Of a DNA stretch of 64,000 nucleotides, positions 23,667-33,208 are shown in pieces. The position numbers and the translations under genes were made by a program. Numbering within the stretch: position 1 is the first letter of the stretch; each line of letters starts with the position of its first letter. A model generated the notes under the pieces. That model had not been told where the DNA came from. It saw only the letters and a program-made list of their open reading frames with translations, and did no database searches. The stretch comes from Gemmobacter nectariphilus DSM 15620. Its GTDB lineage: Bacteria; Pseudomonadota; Alphaproteobacteria; Rhodobacterales; Rhodobacteraceae. The stretch spans positions 62,001-126,000 of the forward strand of contig NZ_AUCM01000004.1 in NCBI RefSeq assembly GCF_000429765.1, read 5' to 3'.

Positions 23667-23762
23667 GGCGATCTCCTGCCCGGAGGGGCGTGGCGAAGAT
23701 TTCATCTTTCGCGGTGTTTTTTGTCTGCCCGCCGAGAAAGTGGTGGACAGTCGGCACATTGA

Positions 23763-23784
23763 TCTAACAATATAACTTTTGAGA
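23763..23784. promoter_or_regulatory. AT-rich imperfect dyad in the divergent spacer
   Basis: In the 217-base spacer between the eleven-gene operon and the TRAP genes, a 22-base imperfect palindrome (TCTnAnAAnnTAnnTTnTnAGA, 14 of 22 positions symmetric) stands out as the only AT-rich tract. It could be an operator or promoter for one or both directions. The rest of the spacer shows nothing else I can name. Confidence 0.35.
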
Positions 23785-23883
23785 CGTAAACAGGAATCTT
23801 GGGGCGGCCCAAAGACCCGGACAACCGGGCCAGCCGTACCCGGATCTGCGCCGCAAGGCGTGCCGCAACGACGGGGTGGTAGA

Positions 23884-24387
23884 ATGATGGACGGACTTGT
23901 GGCCTGGATCGGCCGGCTGGTCAGTTATGTCTGCGCGATCATGCTGGTGATCTTCACCGGCTTCGTCCTCTATTCGGTGATGATGCGCTATGTGTTCAGC
24001 GCTCCGCCCCTGTGGGGCGAGGATGTGCCAAAGCTGCTGTTCGTCTGGATGACCTTTCTGGGCGGCGGGGCCTGCTATCTGCTGAACGAGAACATCCGCA
24101 TGACCTCGGTCATCGAGAACGCCCCGCGCGGGTTGCGCCGGACGGTCGAGGTGCTGCTGCATCTTGGCACGCTGGTGCTGCTGGCGGTGATCTTGTGGAA
24201 ATCCGGCCCCATCCTGCAGCTTGCCGCGCGCAACACCATGCTGTCGACCGGCTGGTCGACCATGTGGACCTATCTGGCGCTGCCCTGCGGGGCGGTGCTG
24301 TTCACGCTGAATTCGCTGGTGCGCCTTGTGCGCCTCCTGCGCGGCGGCGTCGACACCGGACCGCTGGAAGACATCCGCGACGTCTGA
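23884..24387 (+). CDS. TRAP transporter small membrane subunit (DctQ-type)
   Basis: A 167-residue protein with four membrane helices, including 'VIFTGFVLYSVMMRYVFSAPPLWGEDVPKLLFVWMTFLGGGACY'; the 'RYVF..P..W.E...LFVW' pattern is the DctQ signature. It bridges the solute-binding protein and the large permease. The ATG at 23884 is directly followed by a second ATG; either could be used. It is the first gene of dctQ-dctM-dctP, divergent from the eleven-gene operon, so it probably imports that pathway's substrate. Confidence 0.88.
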   Translation: MMDGLVAWIGRLVSYVCAIMLVIFTGFVLYSVMMRYVFSAPPLWGEDVPKLLFVWMTFLGGGACYLLNENIRMTSVIENAPRGLRRTVEVLLHLGTLVLLAVILWKSGPILQLAARNTMLSTGWSTMWTYLALPCGAVLFTLNSLVRLVRLLRGGVDTGPLEDIRDV

Positions 24388-24432
24388 CCCCCGCCTTGGC
24401 CGCCAACGGATGCCTGCCTTCAAGGAAGACCC

Positions 24433-25734
24433 ATGCTGCTTATCGTGATGATCGTGCTGCTGTTCGTGTTCATCCTGCTCGGGATGGACATTGCCTGGTC
24501 CATCGGGCTGGCGGCACTGTCCTATATCGGGCTGACCTTCATCTTTGCCCCCCGCCCGGTGAACCCGGTGCTGCTGGTCCAGCAGATGACGGCGGGGGTC
24601 GACAGCTTTACCCTGCTGTCGATCCCGATGTTCATCTTTGCGGGCGAGCTGATGGCGCGCAGCTCCATCGTGCAGCGGCTGATCGACATGGCGGCGGCGA
24701 TGATGGGGCACAAGCCGGGCGGCCTTGGCAACGTGGCGGTGATCGCGAACCTTGCGCTGGCGGGCACCTCGGGTTCGGCCACCGCCGATGCGGCGGCGGT
24801 CGGCACCGCGCTGATCCCGGAAATGAAGCGGCGCGGCTATACCACGCAATATGCGGCCGGCATCATCTCGGCCTCGGCCTGCATGGCGCCGATCATTCCG
24901 CCGTCGATCCTGCTGATCCTGCTGGGGGCGATTGCCAATATCTCGGTGGGCGATCTGTTCCTGGCGGGGATCGTGCCGGGGTTCCTGATGTGTGCGGCGC
25001 TTTTGATGATGAACCGCTACATGGCGATCCGGCTGAACCTTGAACGCAGCCCCAAGGCCAGCCCGGCCGAGCGCCGCCGGATGCTGCTGCGCGGCCTGCC
25101 GCCGCTGGGTGCGCCGCTTCTGGTGATCATCACCAAGGTCTTCGGCATCGCCACCCCGACCGAGGCGGCGGGCATGGTGGTGCTGTATGCGCTGCTGCTG
25201 GGCAGTCTGGTCTACCGCGAACTCAGCCCGCGGGTGATCTTTCACGCCGCCGTGGCCGCGACGCTGACCTCGGGGGCGATCATGATGACGGTGGCGACCA
25301 GCCAGGTGTTCGGCTCGCTGGTGATCATGGCGGGGGCAGGGCCGGTGATCAGCCAGGCGATGCTGGCGATCTCGAACGATCCGATCGTGCTGCTGCTGAT
25401 CGTCAATATCGTGCTGCTGGTGCTGGGCACCTCGATGGATCCGCTGCCGGTGATGCTGATCCTGTCGCCGATCCTGTTCCCGCTGATGACGGGGCTGGGG
25501 GTCGATCCGGTGCATCTGGGCCTTGTGATGGTGTTCAACCTGGTGCTGGGGGGCGTCACGCCGCCGGTCGGGCTGAACCTGTTCGTCATGTCGCGCGTTG
25601 CGCGCATTCCGGTGATGCAGGTCTTTCGCGGCGGCCTGCCTTTCTATTCGATCCTCTTCGCCGTGTTGCTGCTGGTCACCTATGTCCCGCAGCTCAGCCT
25701 GTTCATCCCTCACTACCTCACGACCAACCACTGA
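24433..25734 (+). CDS. TRAP transporter large permease (DctM-type)
   Basis: A 433-residue inner-membrane permease with about twelve hydrophobic segments. Signature stretches are 'SIPMFIFAGELMARSSIVQRLIDM', 'GTSGSATADAAAVGTALIPEMKRRGY', 'ASACMAPIIPPSILLILLG' and 'ATPTEAAGMVVLYALLLG', all characteristic of DctM Na+-coupled TRAP permeases. AGGAAG lies just before the ATG. It is 45 bases from dctQ and 11 bases from the dctP gene, forming one operon. Confidence 0.93.
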   Translation: MLLIVMIVLLFVFILLGMDIAWSIGLAALSYIGLTFIFAPRPVNPVLLVQQMTAGVDSFTLLSIPMFIFAGELMARSSIVQRLIDMAAAMMGHKPGGLGNVAVIANLALAGTSGSATADAAAVGTALIPEMKRRGYTTQYAAGIISASACMAPIIPPSILLILLGAIANISVGDLFLAGIVPGFLMCAALLMMNRYMAIRLNLERSPKASPAERRRMLLRGLPPLGAPLLVIITKVFGIATPTEAAGMVVLYALLLGSLVYRELSPRVIFHAAVAATLTSGAIMMTVATSQVFGSLVIMAGAGPVISQAMLAISNDPIVLLLIVNIVLLVLGTSMDPLPVMLILSPILFPLMTGLGVDPVHLGLVMVFNLVLGGVTPPVGLNLFVMSRVARIPVMQVFRGGLPFYSILFAVLLLVTYVPQLSLFIPHYLTTNH

Positions 25735-25745
25735 AAGGACCAGCC

Positions 25746-26741
25746 ATGACCCCGATGATGAAACGCCGGACGCTGCTTCAGCTGGCGGGTGCAGCAGGCG
25801 TGACAGCCGCGCTGCCGATGCCCGCGCTGGCGCAATCCACCGTGCTGCGCTACGGAAATGCCGGCAACGACACCAGCCTTTCCAACGTGTTCAACAAGAA
25901 GCTGTCGGACAGCCTGTCGCAGCAGACGAACGGCGCGCTGTCGTTCGAGATTTTCGCCGGCTCGCTGGGCGGGGAAAAGACGCTGCTTGAATCGATGTCG
26001 CTGGGCTCGCTGGATGTCTACAACGGCGCCTATACCGGCACGCGCGAATTCGACATCTTCTATTCGCCCGCCTTCTTCCGCAATGGCCGCCACGCCAAGG
26101 CGGTTCTGGGCACCGAGATCGGCACCAAGGCCTCGGCCGTGCTGGGCCAGCGCTATGGCGCGCGTCTGCTGGGGGTCGGCCGTCTGGGCGGCTACAACCT
26201 GATGCTGACCAAGCCGGTGAAGTCGCTGGAAGACATCAAGGGCATGAAGATCCGCGCCCCGCAGATCGAAGGCTGCATCGAAGGGCTGAAGCACTTCGGC
26301 GCCCTGCCGACGCCGATCCCGTTCAACGAGATCTACCTGTCGCTGCAACAGGGCATCGTCGATGGCGTGCTGACCGCGCTGAGCCCGGCCGTTGCCGGCA
26401 AGTTCTACGAAGTCGCGAAATATGTTGTCGAGGCCGATTTCGGTCTGGCGCTGGACAAGGAAGTGATCTCGGAAGCCTCGTGGGGGGCGCTGTCGGCGGA
26501 TCAGCAGCAAATCCTGACCAAGACCTTCGCCGAGATGGAGGAAACCTCCTATTTCGAGGCTGGCCTGACCGGCAAGACCAAGGATCTGGCCGCCTGGGCT
26601 GCCGCGAATGGCGCCGACAGCGTGATCAAGCTGGATGCCTCGTCGCTGGCCGAACAGCTTGGCCCGCTGAACAAGCGTCTGGCGGACGAAGTCTATGGCG
26701 CTGGCAGCTGGGACATGATCCAGTCCATCGCCGACGCGTGA
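25746..26741 (+). CDS. TRAP transporter solute-binding protein (DctP-type), Tat-type signal
   Basis: A 331-residue periplasmic protein. The N-terminus has a twin-arginine signal (MKRRTLLQLAGAAGV, cleavage after ALPMPALAQ). Later 'LEDIKGMKIRAPQ' carries the Arg that binds the ligand's carboxylate in DctP proteins, and 'LQQGIVDGVLTA' follows. The ligand is thus probably an organic acid. AAGGA precedes the ATG. Export through Tat is usual for a fraction of TRAP binding proteins. Located last in the TRAP operon and followed by a strong hairpin. Confidence 0.92.
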   Translation: MTPMMKRRTLLQLAGAAGVTAALPMPALAQSTVLRYGNAGNDTSLSNVFNKKLSDSLSQQTNGALSFEIFAGSLGGEKTLLESMSLGSLDVYNGAYTGTREFDIFYSPAFFRNGRHAKAVLGTEIGTKASAVLGQRYGARLLGVGRLGGYNLMLTKPVKSLEDIKGMKIRAPQIEGCIEGLKHFGALPTPIPFNEIYLSLQQGIVDGVLTALSPAVAGKFYEVAKYVVEADFGLALDKEVISEASWGALSADQQQILTKTFAEMEETSYFEAGLTGKTKDLAAWAAANGADSVIKLDASSLAEQLGPLNKRLADEVYGAGSWDMIQSIADA

Positions 26742-26749
26742 TCTGCGCT

Positions 26750-26776
26750 TGCGCCCCGGCGATCAGCCGGGGCGCA
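26750..26776. terminator. Bidirectional hairpin between the TRAP operon and pepN
   Basis: The arms GCGCCCCGGC (26751-26760) and GCCGGGGCGC (26766-26775) pair perfectly over 10 bases around the loop GATCA, extended by one T-A pair. It sits 9 bases past the dctP stop and 5 bases from the pepN stop, so it can end both convergent transcripts. Confidence 0.7.
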
Positions 26777-26781
26777 GCCTT

Positions 26782-29337
26782 TCAGCCCTTGAGCATGCGC
26801 CCCGTCATCTCGGCCAGATCGCGGCTGAGGCCTGGGGTCGCTGCGATGCGCGACAGCTCGGCCCGCATCAGCTCTTGCCGGTCGGCATCATAGCGCGCCA
26901 GCGTCTCGAAGGCGGTTGACATGCGCGCGGCGGTCTGCGGATTGGCCGGATCCAGCCGGATCAGCCAGTCGGCCACCAGCCGATAGCCGCTGCCATCGGC
27001 CTGATGGAACCCGGCATGGTTCGCGCTGAGCGCCCCGATGACCGCGCGAAAGCGGTTGGGGTTTTTCCAGTCGAAATCCGCCCGCTCCGTCAGCCGGGCC
27101 GCCACCGCCACCGCCTCGGACGGCGCCGCATGGGCGATCTGCAACGCGAACCATTTGTCCATCACCAGACGGTCCCGCGCCCATTCGGCGGCAAAGGCGG
27201 CGATCTCTGGCCCGCCGTGACCAGCCTCGATCAGGCAGCCAAGCGCGGCCATCTTGTCGGTCATGTTGTCGGCCTGGGCCCAGGCCTCGGCGGCATGGCT
27301 GCCATTGTCGATCCGGCTCATCAGCGCCAGTGCCGCATTGCGCAGCGCCCGCGCCCCGGCCGAGGCTGCATCGGGCGAGAACGGGCCATGCTGGCGCAGC
27401 CGGTCCCACAGCGCGGGCAGATCATGCGCCAGATGCCGGGCCAGCGCCTCGGCCATCTGGCGGCGGGCGCGGTGGATGCGGTCGGGATCCGGCACGATCC
27501 CGGCGGCGTGCAGCGTCTGGGCCATGTCGTCTTCGGCCGGCAGGCGCAGCGCGAGCGCGCGGAACGCCGGATCAAGCGCGTCGTCCCGCACCAGCCGCGC
27601 CATGGCGTCCAGCCAGTCCGGCGCCGCCGCAGCCCCGTCGCGCACCATGCGCGACAACACCTGCTTGGCCAGCGCGCGGCCCGCCTCCCAGCGGTTGAAC
27701 GGATCGGTGTCATGGGCCAGCAGGAAGGCGCGGGTGGCATCGTCTTGCGGGTGTTCCAGGATCACCGGCGCCGAAAAGCCCCGCAGCACCGAGGCGACCG
27801 GCCGCGCGGCCAGCCCCTCAAAGGTAAAGCTCTGGCTCGCCTCGGTCAGCTCCAGCACCCTGGTCGGCAGCACCTCGTCGCCATTCGGGTTCAAAAGACC
27901 CACCGCCACCGGGATATGCAGCGGCTGCTTGTCCGGCTGGCCGGGGGTGGGCGGCAGATGCTGCGCCAGCGTCAGGGTAAAGCGGCCGTCCTGCCAATCT
28001 TCCTGCACGGTGATGCGCGGGGTGCCGGCCTGGGAATACCAGCGCTTGAACTGCGCCAGATCGCGGCCCGTCGCATCCTCGAACACCTTCAGCCAATCCT
28101 CGATGGTGCAGGCCTGGCCATCGTGACGGTCGAAATACAGATCCAGCGCGCGGGCATAGCCATCGTCGCCCACCAGCGCGCGCAACATGCCGATCAGCTC
28201 GGCGCCCTTTTCATAGACGGTGGCGGTGTAGAAATTGTTGATCTCGACAAAGCTTTCGGGCCGCACCGGATGCGCCAGCGGCCCGCCATCTTCGCGGAAC
28301 TGCCGGGCGCGCAGGACCAGCACATCCTCGATCCGCTTCACGGCATGGCTGCGCATGTCGCCGGTGAACTGCTGGTCACGGTAAACCGTCAGCCCCTCCT
28401 TGAGGCACAGCTGGAACCAGTCGCGGCAGGTGATCCGGTTGCCGGTCCAGTTGTGGAAATATTCATGCGCGATCACCGCCTCGATGCGTTCGTAATCCGT
28501 GTCGGTCGCGGTCTGGGGTGAGGCAAGAACCAGCTTGGAGTTGAAAATGTTCAACCCCTTGTTCTCCATCGCGCCCATGTTGAAGTCATCGACGGCCACG
28601 ATGTTGAAAATGTCCAGGTCGTATTCGCGGCCATAGACATCTTCATCCCATTTCATCGACCGGATCAGCGATTGCAGCGCCCAGTCGCAGCGATCCTCGT
28701 CCCTTGGACGGACCCAGATGTTCAGCGCAACCTTGCGCCCCGAGCGGGTGGTGAAGCTGCCCGAATGGGCCCGCAGATCACCGGCGACCAAAGCGAACAG
28801 ATAGGCCGGTTTCGGCCAGGGATCGTGCCATTCGGCCCATCCCACACCTTCGGCCACCAGATTGCCATTCGACAGCAACACCGGCATGTCGCTTTCTATC
28901 CGCACCCGGAACGGGGCCATCACATCCGGGCGGTCGGGGTAATAGGTGATCTTGCGAAAGCCCTCGGCCTCGCATTGCGTGCAATACATGCCGCCCGACA
29001 TGTAAAGCCCCTCCAGTGCGGTATTGGCCGCAGGCGCGATCTCGACCTCGGCCTCCCACAGGAAGGGGCCGGCGGGCAGGGCGGCGGCCGGCACCGTCAG
29101 CCCGGTGGCATCGGGCACCGCCGCGACCGGCGCCCCGTCAATCCGCGCCGAGATCAGCCGCAGCCCTTCACCGTCCAGCCGCAGATCGGCGCCACTGGCC
29201 AGCGGCTCGACCCGGATGCGCGACAGAACGCGGGTTGCCCCCGGGGCCAGACGAAAGGTCAGATCGACCTCGGCCAGACGGAACGGATAGGGGCGGTAGT
29301 CGGCCAGATGGATGGTCTGGGGGGCGGCGTCCTGCAT
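26782..29337 (-). CDS. pepN: Aminopeptidase N
   Basis: An 851-residue M1-family zinc aminopeptidase. 'GAMENKG' at about residue 260 binds the substrate N-terminus. 'VIAHEYFHNWTGNRITCRDWFQLCLKEGLT' at about residue 285 is HExxH with the distal zinc Glu. The N-terminal beta-domain and long helical C-terminal domain give the normal ~850-870 length of proteobacterial PepN. It trims N-terminal residues from peptides in the cytoplasm or periplasm during protein turnover. It is a single-gene unit convergent with the TRAP operon. Confidence 0.96.
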   Translation of the reverse strand: MQDAAPQTIHLADYRPYPFRLAEVDLTFRLAPGATRVLSRIRVEPLASGADLRLDGEGLRLISARIDGAPVAAVPDATGLTVPAAALPAGPFLWEAEVEIAPAANTALEGLYMSGGMYCTQCEAEGFRKITYYPDRPDVMAPFRVRIESDMPVLLSNGNLVAEGVGWAEWHDPWPKPAYLFALVAGDLRAHSGSFTTRSGRKVALNIWVRPRDEDRCDWALQSLIRSMKWDEDVYGREYDLDIFNIVAVDDFNMGAMENKGLNIFNSKLVLASPQTATDTDYERIEAVIAHEYFHNWTGNRITCRDWFQLCLKEGLTVYRDQQFTGDMRSHAVKRIEDVLVLRARQFREDGGPLAHPVRPESFVEINNFYTATVYEKGAELIGMLRALVGDDGYARALDLYFDRHDGQACTIEDWLKVFEDATGRDLAQFKRWYSQAGTPRITVQEDWQDGRFTLTLAQHLPPTPGQPDKQPLHIPVAVGLLNPNGDEVLPTRVLELTEASQSFTFEGLAARPVASVLRGFSAPVILEHPQDDATRAFLLAHDTDPFNRWEAGRALAKQVLSRMVRDGAAAAPDWLDAMARLVRDDALDPAFRALALRLPAEDDMAQTLHAAGIVPDPDRIHRARRQMAEALARHLAHDLPALWDRLRQHGPFSPDAASAGARALRNAALALMSRIDNGSHAAEAWAQADNMTDKMAALGCLIEAGHGGPEIAAFAAEWARDRLVMDKWFALQIAHAAPSEAVAVAARLTERADFDWKNPNRFRAVIGALSANHAGFHQADGSGYRLVADWLIRLDPANPQTAARMSTAFETLARYDADRQELMRAELSRIAATPGLSRDLAEMTGRMLKG

Positions 29338-29400
29338 CAGTGTCTCCTTCGGATTGCACCAGATGTAGGGGGGCGGCGCGCCGGGGGCAATATCGGCCCC

Positions 29401-29688
29401 CTAGCGCCGCCGCCCCGGCACGCGCGAGATAAAGCCGGGCGGCCGCTTTGCCACCCATTCCGCGAATCGCGCCAGCCGGGGATGGGCGCGCAGGGCCTCG
29501 GGCGTCGCATAGGCGCGGGCAAGCTCGGCCTCGCTTAGGGTGGCATGGATTTCCTTGTGGCAGATGTGGTGCATCAGCACGACAGGCCCCCGCGCGCCGC
29601 CTTTCAGCTTCGGCACCAGATGGTGCAGCGATTGCGGCACCCCCTCGGGGATCGGGCGCAGACACAATGGGCAGATCGGATCGCTCAT
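29401..29688 (-). CDS. Small HNH-type protein
   Basis: A 95-residue protein with 'CPLCLRPIPEG', 'SLHHLVPKLKGG' and 'LMHHICHKEIHATLS'. The two Cys, the HH pair and the CHxxIH tail form an HNH nuclease motif with zinc ligands. Stand-alone HNH proteins of this size are common in alphaproteobacteria and poorly understood; some act in DNA repair. It lies 63 bases upstream of pepN in the same direction and diverges from the next gene. Confidence 0.78.
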   Translation of the reverse strand: MSDPICPLCLRPIPEGVPQSLHHLVPKLKGGARGPVVLMHHICHKEIHATLSEAELARAYATPEALRAHPRLARFAEWVAKRPPGFISRVPGRRR

Positions 29689-29758
29689 CCAAACCTCGGT
29701 GCGGCTTGAGCCATGCGCCGCGCCCCTGTAGGCTGCGCCAAAACCAAGGGGTCAGGCA

Positions 29759-30130
29759 ATGGGTGTCACGACTGTCCAGCAGATGGCCGACCGGGTGGCC
29801 GAGCTGATGGAACAGCGGCTGAAGGTCGGCGGCACCGGCCTTGCCGCCAAGCTCAAGCGCGGAGGGCGCCGCCTGCCGCGCAAGGTGCGGCGCGAGGCGG
29901 AATATCTGGCCGGCGTCTCGGAACTTGCGCTGCACCCCAAGGTTCAGATGATGCTGGACGATGCCCGCATCGCGCAGGCCTATGATATCTGCATCCGCCA
30001 CCTCAACCCGATCGGGGCAAGGGACCGTCTCATCGGCGGGCTGCTGGGCGTGACCGGCTCGATCGCCTTTGCGCTTCTGGTGGTCGGCGGCGGGCTGATC
30101 GCGGTGCTGGTCTGGCGCGGCTTCCTGTAA
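29759..30130 (+). CDS. Small basic protein with one C-terminal membrane helix
   Basis: I do not recognise a named family for this 123-residue protein. The first ~90 residues are soluble and basic ('KLKRGGRRLPRKVRREAEYLAGVSELALHPKVQMMLDDARIAQAYD'). The C-terminus has one membrane helix ('GVTGSIAFALLVVGGGLIAVLVW'), so it should be tail-anchored in the inner membrane. The ATG at 29759 is preceded by a GGGG run. It is convergent with the methyltransferase gene and followed directly by a repeat copy. Confidence 0.7.
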   Translation: MGVTTVQQMADRVAELMEQRLKVGGTGLAAKLKRGGRRLPRKVRREAEYLAGVSELALHPKVQMMLDDARIAQAYDICIRHLNPIGARDRLIGGLLGVTGSIAFALLVVGGGLIAVLVWRGFL

Positions 30131-30131
30131 T

Positions 30132-30160
30132 CTTTCGCCTTGATCCAAATATCCCGGGGG
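30132..30160 (-). repeat. Intergenic repeat, variant form
   Basis: Minus strand: CCCCCGGGATATTTGGATC followed by AAGGCGAAAG. It combines the CCCGGGATATTT half of the main form with the CAAGG half of the variant at 5459-5487, which shows the two forms are related. It begins 2 bases after the stop codon of the gene ending at 30130. The remaining ~60 bases up to 30223 show only GC-rich inverted stretches. Confidence 0.55.
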
Positions 30161-30223
30161 CAGGCACGCCCGCCCCACAGGCGCACCGGCGACAGGGGGC
30201 AGCGCCCCCACGCGGGTCGGCGA

Positions 30224-30916
30224 TCACACGCGGCCCGTCAGCACCGCAAAGCGCCACAGCTTGAACGGGCAATCGACCTCGGCAAAGCCTGCCTCGTGCA
30301 GCCAGCCCAGTTGCGTGCCGACGGGCGCGCAGCGGTCGTGCCGCTGGCGGTCCAGCGAGGCGGCCAGCCCGGCATCATCCACCCCGCGCGCCTGCACATC
30401 GGCCTTCCAGAACCGCACATAGCGCGCCTCTTCGTCGGCACTGGGCGCGGCCACCTGCTCGGCATTGACGAACCGCCCGCCCGGCACCAGCGCCCTGGCG
30501 ATCCGGGCATAGAGCGCGCGTTTGTCGGGGTCTTCCAGATGGTGGATCGCCAGCGCCGAAATCACCGCATCCCAGCCAGAGCCCAGATCCATCGTCACCA
30601 GATCGTCGACCGCAGTGCTGACCCGCGCATCCCCGGCAAAGCGCTTGCGCGCGCCGTCCAGCATTGCGGCCGAGGCATCGACCAGATGCAGCGCCGAGAT
30701 GTTCAGCGTCTCCATCGCCATGCCGGAAAACAGGCCCGTCCCCGCCCCCAGATCCAGCACCCGCAGCGGACGGCCCTGTGCCTCGTCCGCGATCAGGCGC
30801 AGGCCGACGCCATAGAGCTCATCATAGCCGGGGATCAGCGGGCGGCGGTCCGCATCATAGACCTGGGCATATTTCGAAAATGTGCCGCTGGTTGCGGCCG
30901 TGGTGGTTTCGCTCAT
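30224..30916 (-). CDS. Class I SAM-dependent methyltransferase
   Basis: A 230-residue methyltransferase. 'LRVLDLGAGTGLFSGMAMETL' is SAM motif I, 'LHLVDASAAMLDGARKRF' motif II, and 'WDAVISALAIHHLEDPDKRALYARIARALVPGGRFVNAE' motifs IV-V. It resembles the UbiE/trans-aconitate methyltransferase-like group; the acceptor cannot be read from sequence. The start at 30916 follows GGAG; a TTG 12 bases upstream is possible. It is encoded 74 bases downstream of glyA on the same strand, so it may be co-transcribed. Confidence 0.85.
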   Translation of the reverse strand: MSETTTAATSGTFSKYAQVYDADRRPLIPGYDELYGVGLRLIADEAQGRPLRVLDLGAGTGLFSGMAMETLNISALHLVDASAAMLDGARKRFAGDARVSTAVDDLVTMDLGSGWDAVISALAIHHLEDPDKRALYARIARALVPGGRFVNAEQVAAPSADEEARYVRFWKADVQARGVDDAGLAASLDRQRHDRCAPVGTQLGWLHEAGFAEVDCPFKLWRFAVLTGRV

Positions 30917-30990
30917 CAGACTCTCCAAAATGGAAACGGCGCGCGCAAGGTGCCCCCCGCGCGCGCCGCCTGTTCAGAATTCCGGTCGGC

Positions 30991-32280
30991 TTACAGCGTC
31001 GGGTAAAGCGGGAACCGCTTGCAAAGCGCCGAAACCTCGGCGCGGACCTTGGCCTCGACCTCGGCATTGCCGGCATCGCCATTGGCGGCCAGACCATCGA
31101 CAACCTCGACGATCCAGCGGGCGATCTGGCGGAACTCGGCCTCGCCAAAGCCGCGGGTGGTGCCGGCCGGGCTGCCCAGACGGATCCCGCTGGTCACGAA
31201 CGGCTTTTCCGGGTCGAACGGGATGCCGTTCTTGTTGCAGGTGATGTGGGCCCGCCCCAGCGCGGCCTCGGCCGCCTTGCCGGTCACCTTCTTGGGCCGC
31301 AGGTCGGCCAGGCACAGATGGTTGTCGGTGCCGCCCGACACGATGTCGATGCCGCCCTTCATCAGCTCGTCTGCCATGGCGGCGGCATTGGCCTTGACCT
31401 GGGCGGCATAGTCCTTGAACGCCGGGTCCAGCGCCTCGCCAAAGGCGACGGCCTTGGCGGCGATCACATGCATCAGCGGGCCGCCCTGCAGGCCGGGGAA
31501 CACCGCCGAATTGATCTTTTTCGCGATGTCCTCGTCATTGGTCAGGATCATCCCGCCACGGGGCCCGCGCAGCGATTTGTGGGTGGTCGTGGTGCAGACA
31601 TGGGCATGCGGAATGGGCGAGGGATGCACGCCGCCCGCGACCAGCCCCGCGATATGCGCCATGTCGACCATCAGATAGGCGCCCACCTCGTCCGCGATGG
31701 CGCGGAAGGCGGCCCAGTCCCACACGCGGCTATAGGCGGTGCCGCCGGCGACGATCAGCTTGGGCTTGTGCTCCAGCGCCTTGGCGCGGATGTCTTCCAT
31801 GTCCAAGAGCTGGTCCTGCTGGCGCACGCCATAGCTGACCACGTTGAACCACTTGCCCGACATGTTCACCGGCGAGCCATGGGTCAGGTGCCCGCCCGAG
31901 TTCAGATCCAGCCCCATGAAGGTATCGCCCGGCTGCAGCAGCGCCAGGAAAACCGCCTGGTTCATCTGGCTGCCCGAATTCGGCTGGACGTTGGCAAACT
32001 TGCAGCCGAACAGCTGCTTCGCCCGCTCGATCGCCAGGGTTTCGGCGATGTCGACATACTGGCAGCCGCCGTAATAGCGCTTGCCCGGATAGCCTTCGGC
32101 GTATTTGTTCGTCAGCACCGACCCCTGGGCCTGCAACACCGCCAGCGAGACGATGTTTTCCGAGGCGATCAGCTCGATCTCCTCGCGCTGGCGACCGAGT
32201 TCCTTGGTGATCGCGTCGAACAGTGCGGCATCGCGGTCTGCGAGGGCCTGGGTGAAGAATCCGGTATCGCGGGCGGTCAT
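30991..32280 (-). CDS. glyA: Serine hydroxymethyltransferase
   Basis: A 429-residue PLP enzyme converting serine and tetrahydrofolate to glycine and 5,10-methylene-THF. 'LIASENIVS' and '[16 protein letters not shown]' are N-terminal signatures, '[17 protein letters not shown]' contains the PLP lysine, and 'VSGGTDNHL' follows. Length and motifs are those of bacterial GlyA. It is divergent from nadK; the 166-base spacer shows no recognisable riboswitch. Confidence 0.97.
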   Translation of the reverse strand: MTARDTGFFTQALADRDAALFDAITKELGRQREEIELIASENIVSLAVLQAQGSVLTNKYAEGYPGKRYYGGCQYVDIAETLAIERAKQLFGCKFANVQPNSGSQMNQAVFLALLQPGDTFMGLDLNSGGHLTHGSPVNMSGKWFNVVSYGVRQQDQLLDMEDIRAKALEHKPKLIVAGGTAYSRVWDWAAFRAIADEVGAYLMVDMAHIAGLVAGGVHPSPIPHAHVCTTTTHKSLRGPRGGMILTNDEDIAKKINSAVFPGLQGGPLMHVIAAKAVAFGEALDPAFKDYAAQVKANAAAMADELMKGGIDIVSGGTDNHLCLADLRPKKVTGKAAEAALGRAHITCNKNGIPFDPEKPFVTSGIRLGSPAGTTRGFGEAEFRQIARWIVEVVDGLAANGDAGNAEVEAKVRAEVSALCKRFPLYPTL

Positions 32281-32446
32281 GGCGTTCCCCTGATCTTGAC
32301 GGCTGCGGGCTATCTATCCCGGTCCGGCGCAACAGGAAAGCAAGGAAAACGCACCACAGGGCGATTTGCGTGAATTCATGGTGCTGCGCCTTGCACCTGC
32401 GGCATGGCCCGCGCAGTATGCCCCTACCCAACGCCCGGAGGCCGCC

Positions 32447-33208
32447 TTGTCCCGCACCATCGCGTTCCGCGCCTCGCCTGCCGAACAGGCGCAGGCGGCC
32501 CTGGCTGCGCTGACGGCGCGGTATGGGCAGGTGCCGGACTATGCGGCCGATGTGATCGTGGCCTTGGGGGGCGACGGGTTCATGCTGGAAACGCTTCATG
32601 CGACGCAAAGCCTGAACCTGCCGGTCTATGGCATGAACTGCGGCACCATCGGCTTTCTGATGAACGCCTATGCCGAGGACGGGCTGGAATCGCGGCTGGA
32701 TGCCGCGGTCGAAGAGGTGATCAACCCGCTGGCCATGAAGGCGACCACGACCGATGGCCGCACCGTTCAGGGGCTGGCGATCAACGAGGTGTCCTTGCTG
32801 CGGGCGGGGCCGCAGGCGGCCAAGCTGCGCATTCTGGTCGACGGGCGGGAACGCATGGCCGAACTGGTCTGCGATGGCGCCTTGCTGTGCACCCCGGCCG
32901 GATCCACCGCCTACAACTATTCGGCGCATGGGCCGATCCTGCCGATCGGGTCGGATGTGCTGGCGCTGACGGCGGTGGCGGCCTTTCGCCCGCGGCGCTG
33001 GCGGGGGGCGCTGCTGCCCAAGACCGCCGTGGTGCGGTTCGAAGTGCTGGAGGTCGCCAAGCGCCCCGTCATGGCCGATGCCGATGGCAAGTCGGTGCGC
33101 GATGTCGCCAGCGTCGAAATCCGCTCGGAACCCGCGATCCGTCACCGCATCCTGTTCGATCCCGGACATGGCCTGGAAGAGCGGCTGATTTCCGAGCAGT
33201 TCACCTGA
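32447..33208 (+). CDS. nadK: NAD kinase
   Basis: A 253-residue enzyme phosphorylating NAD to NADP. '[18 protein letters not shown]' is the GGDG motif, '[13 protein letters not shown]' follows, and '[19 protein letters not shown]' is the substrate loop. I choose the TTG at 32447, which has GGAG 8 bases upstream and gives the usual alphaproteobacterial length; the frame is open to 32366 but the extra 27 residues do not look like NadK. Its stop overlaps the stop end of the convergent sulfotransferase gene by 8 bases. Confidence 0.93.
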   Translation: MSRTIAFRASPAEQAQAALAALTARYGQVPDYAADVIVALGGDGFMLETLHATQSLNLPVYGMNCGTIGFLMNAYAEDGLESRLDAAVEEVINPLAMKATTTDGRTVQGLAINEVSLLRAGPQAAKLRILVDGRERMAELVCDGALLCTPAGSTAYNYSAHGPILPIGSDVLALTAVAAFRPRRWRGALLPKTAVVRFEVLEVAKRPVMADADGKSVRDVASVEIRSEPAIRHRILFDPGHGLEERLISEQFT

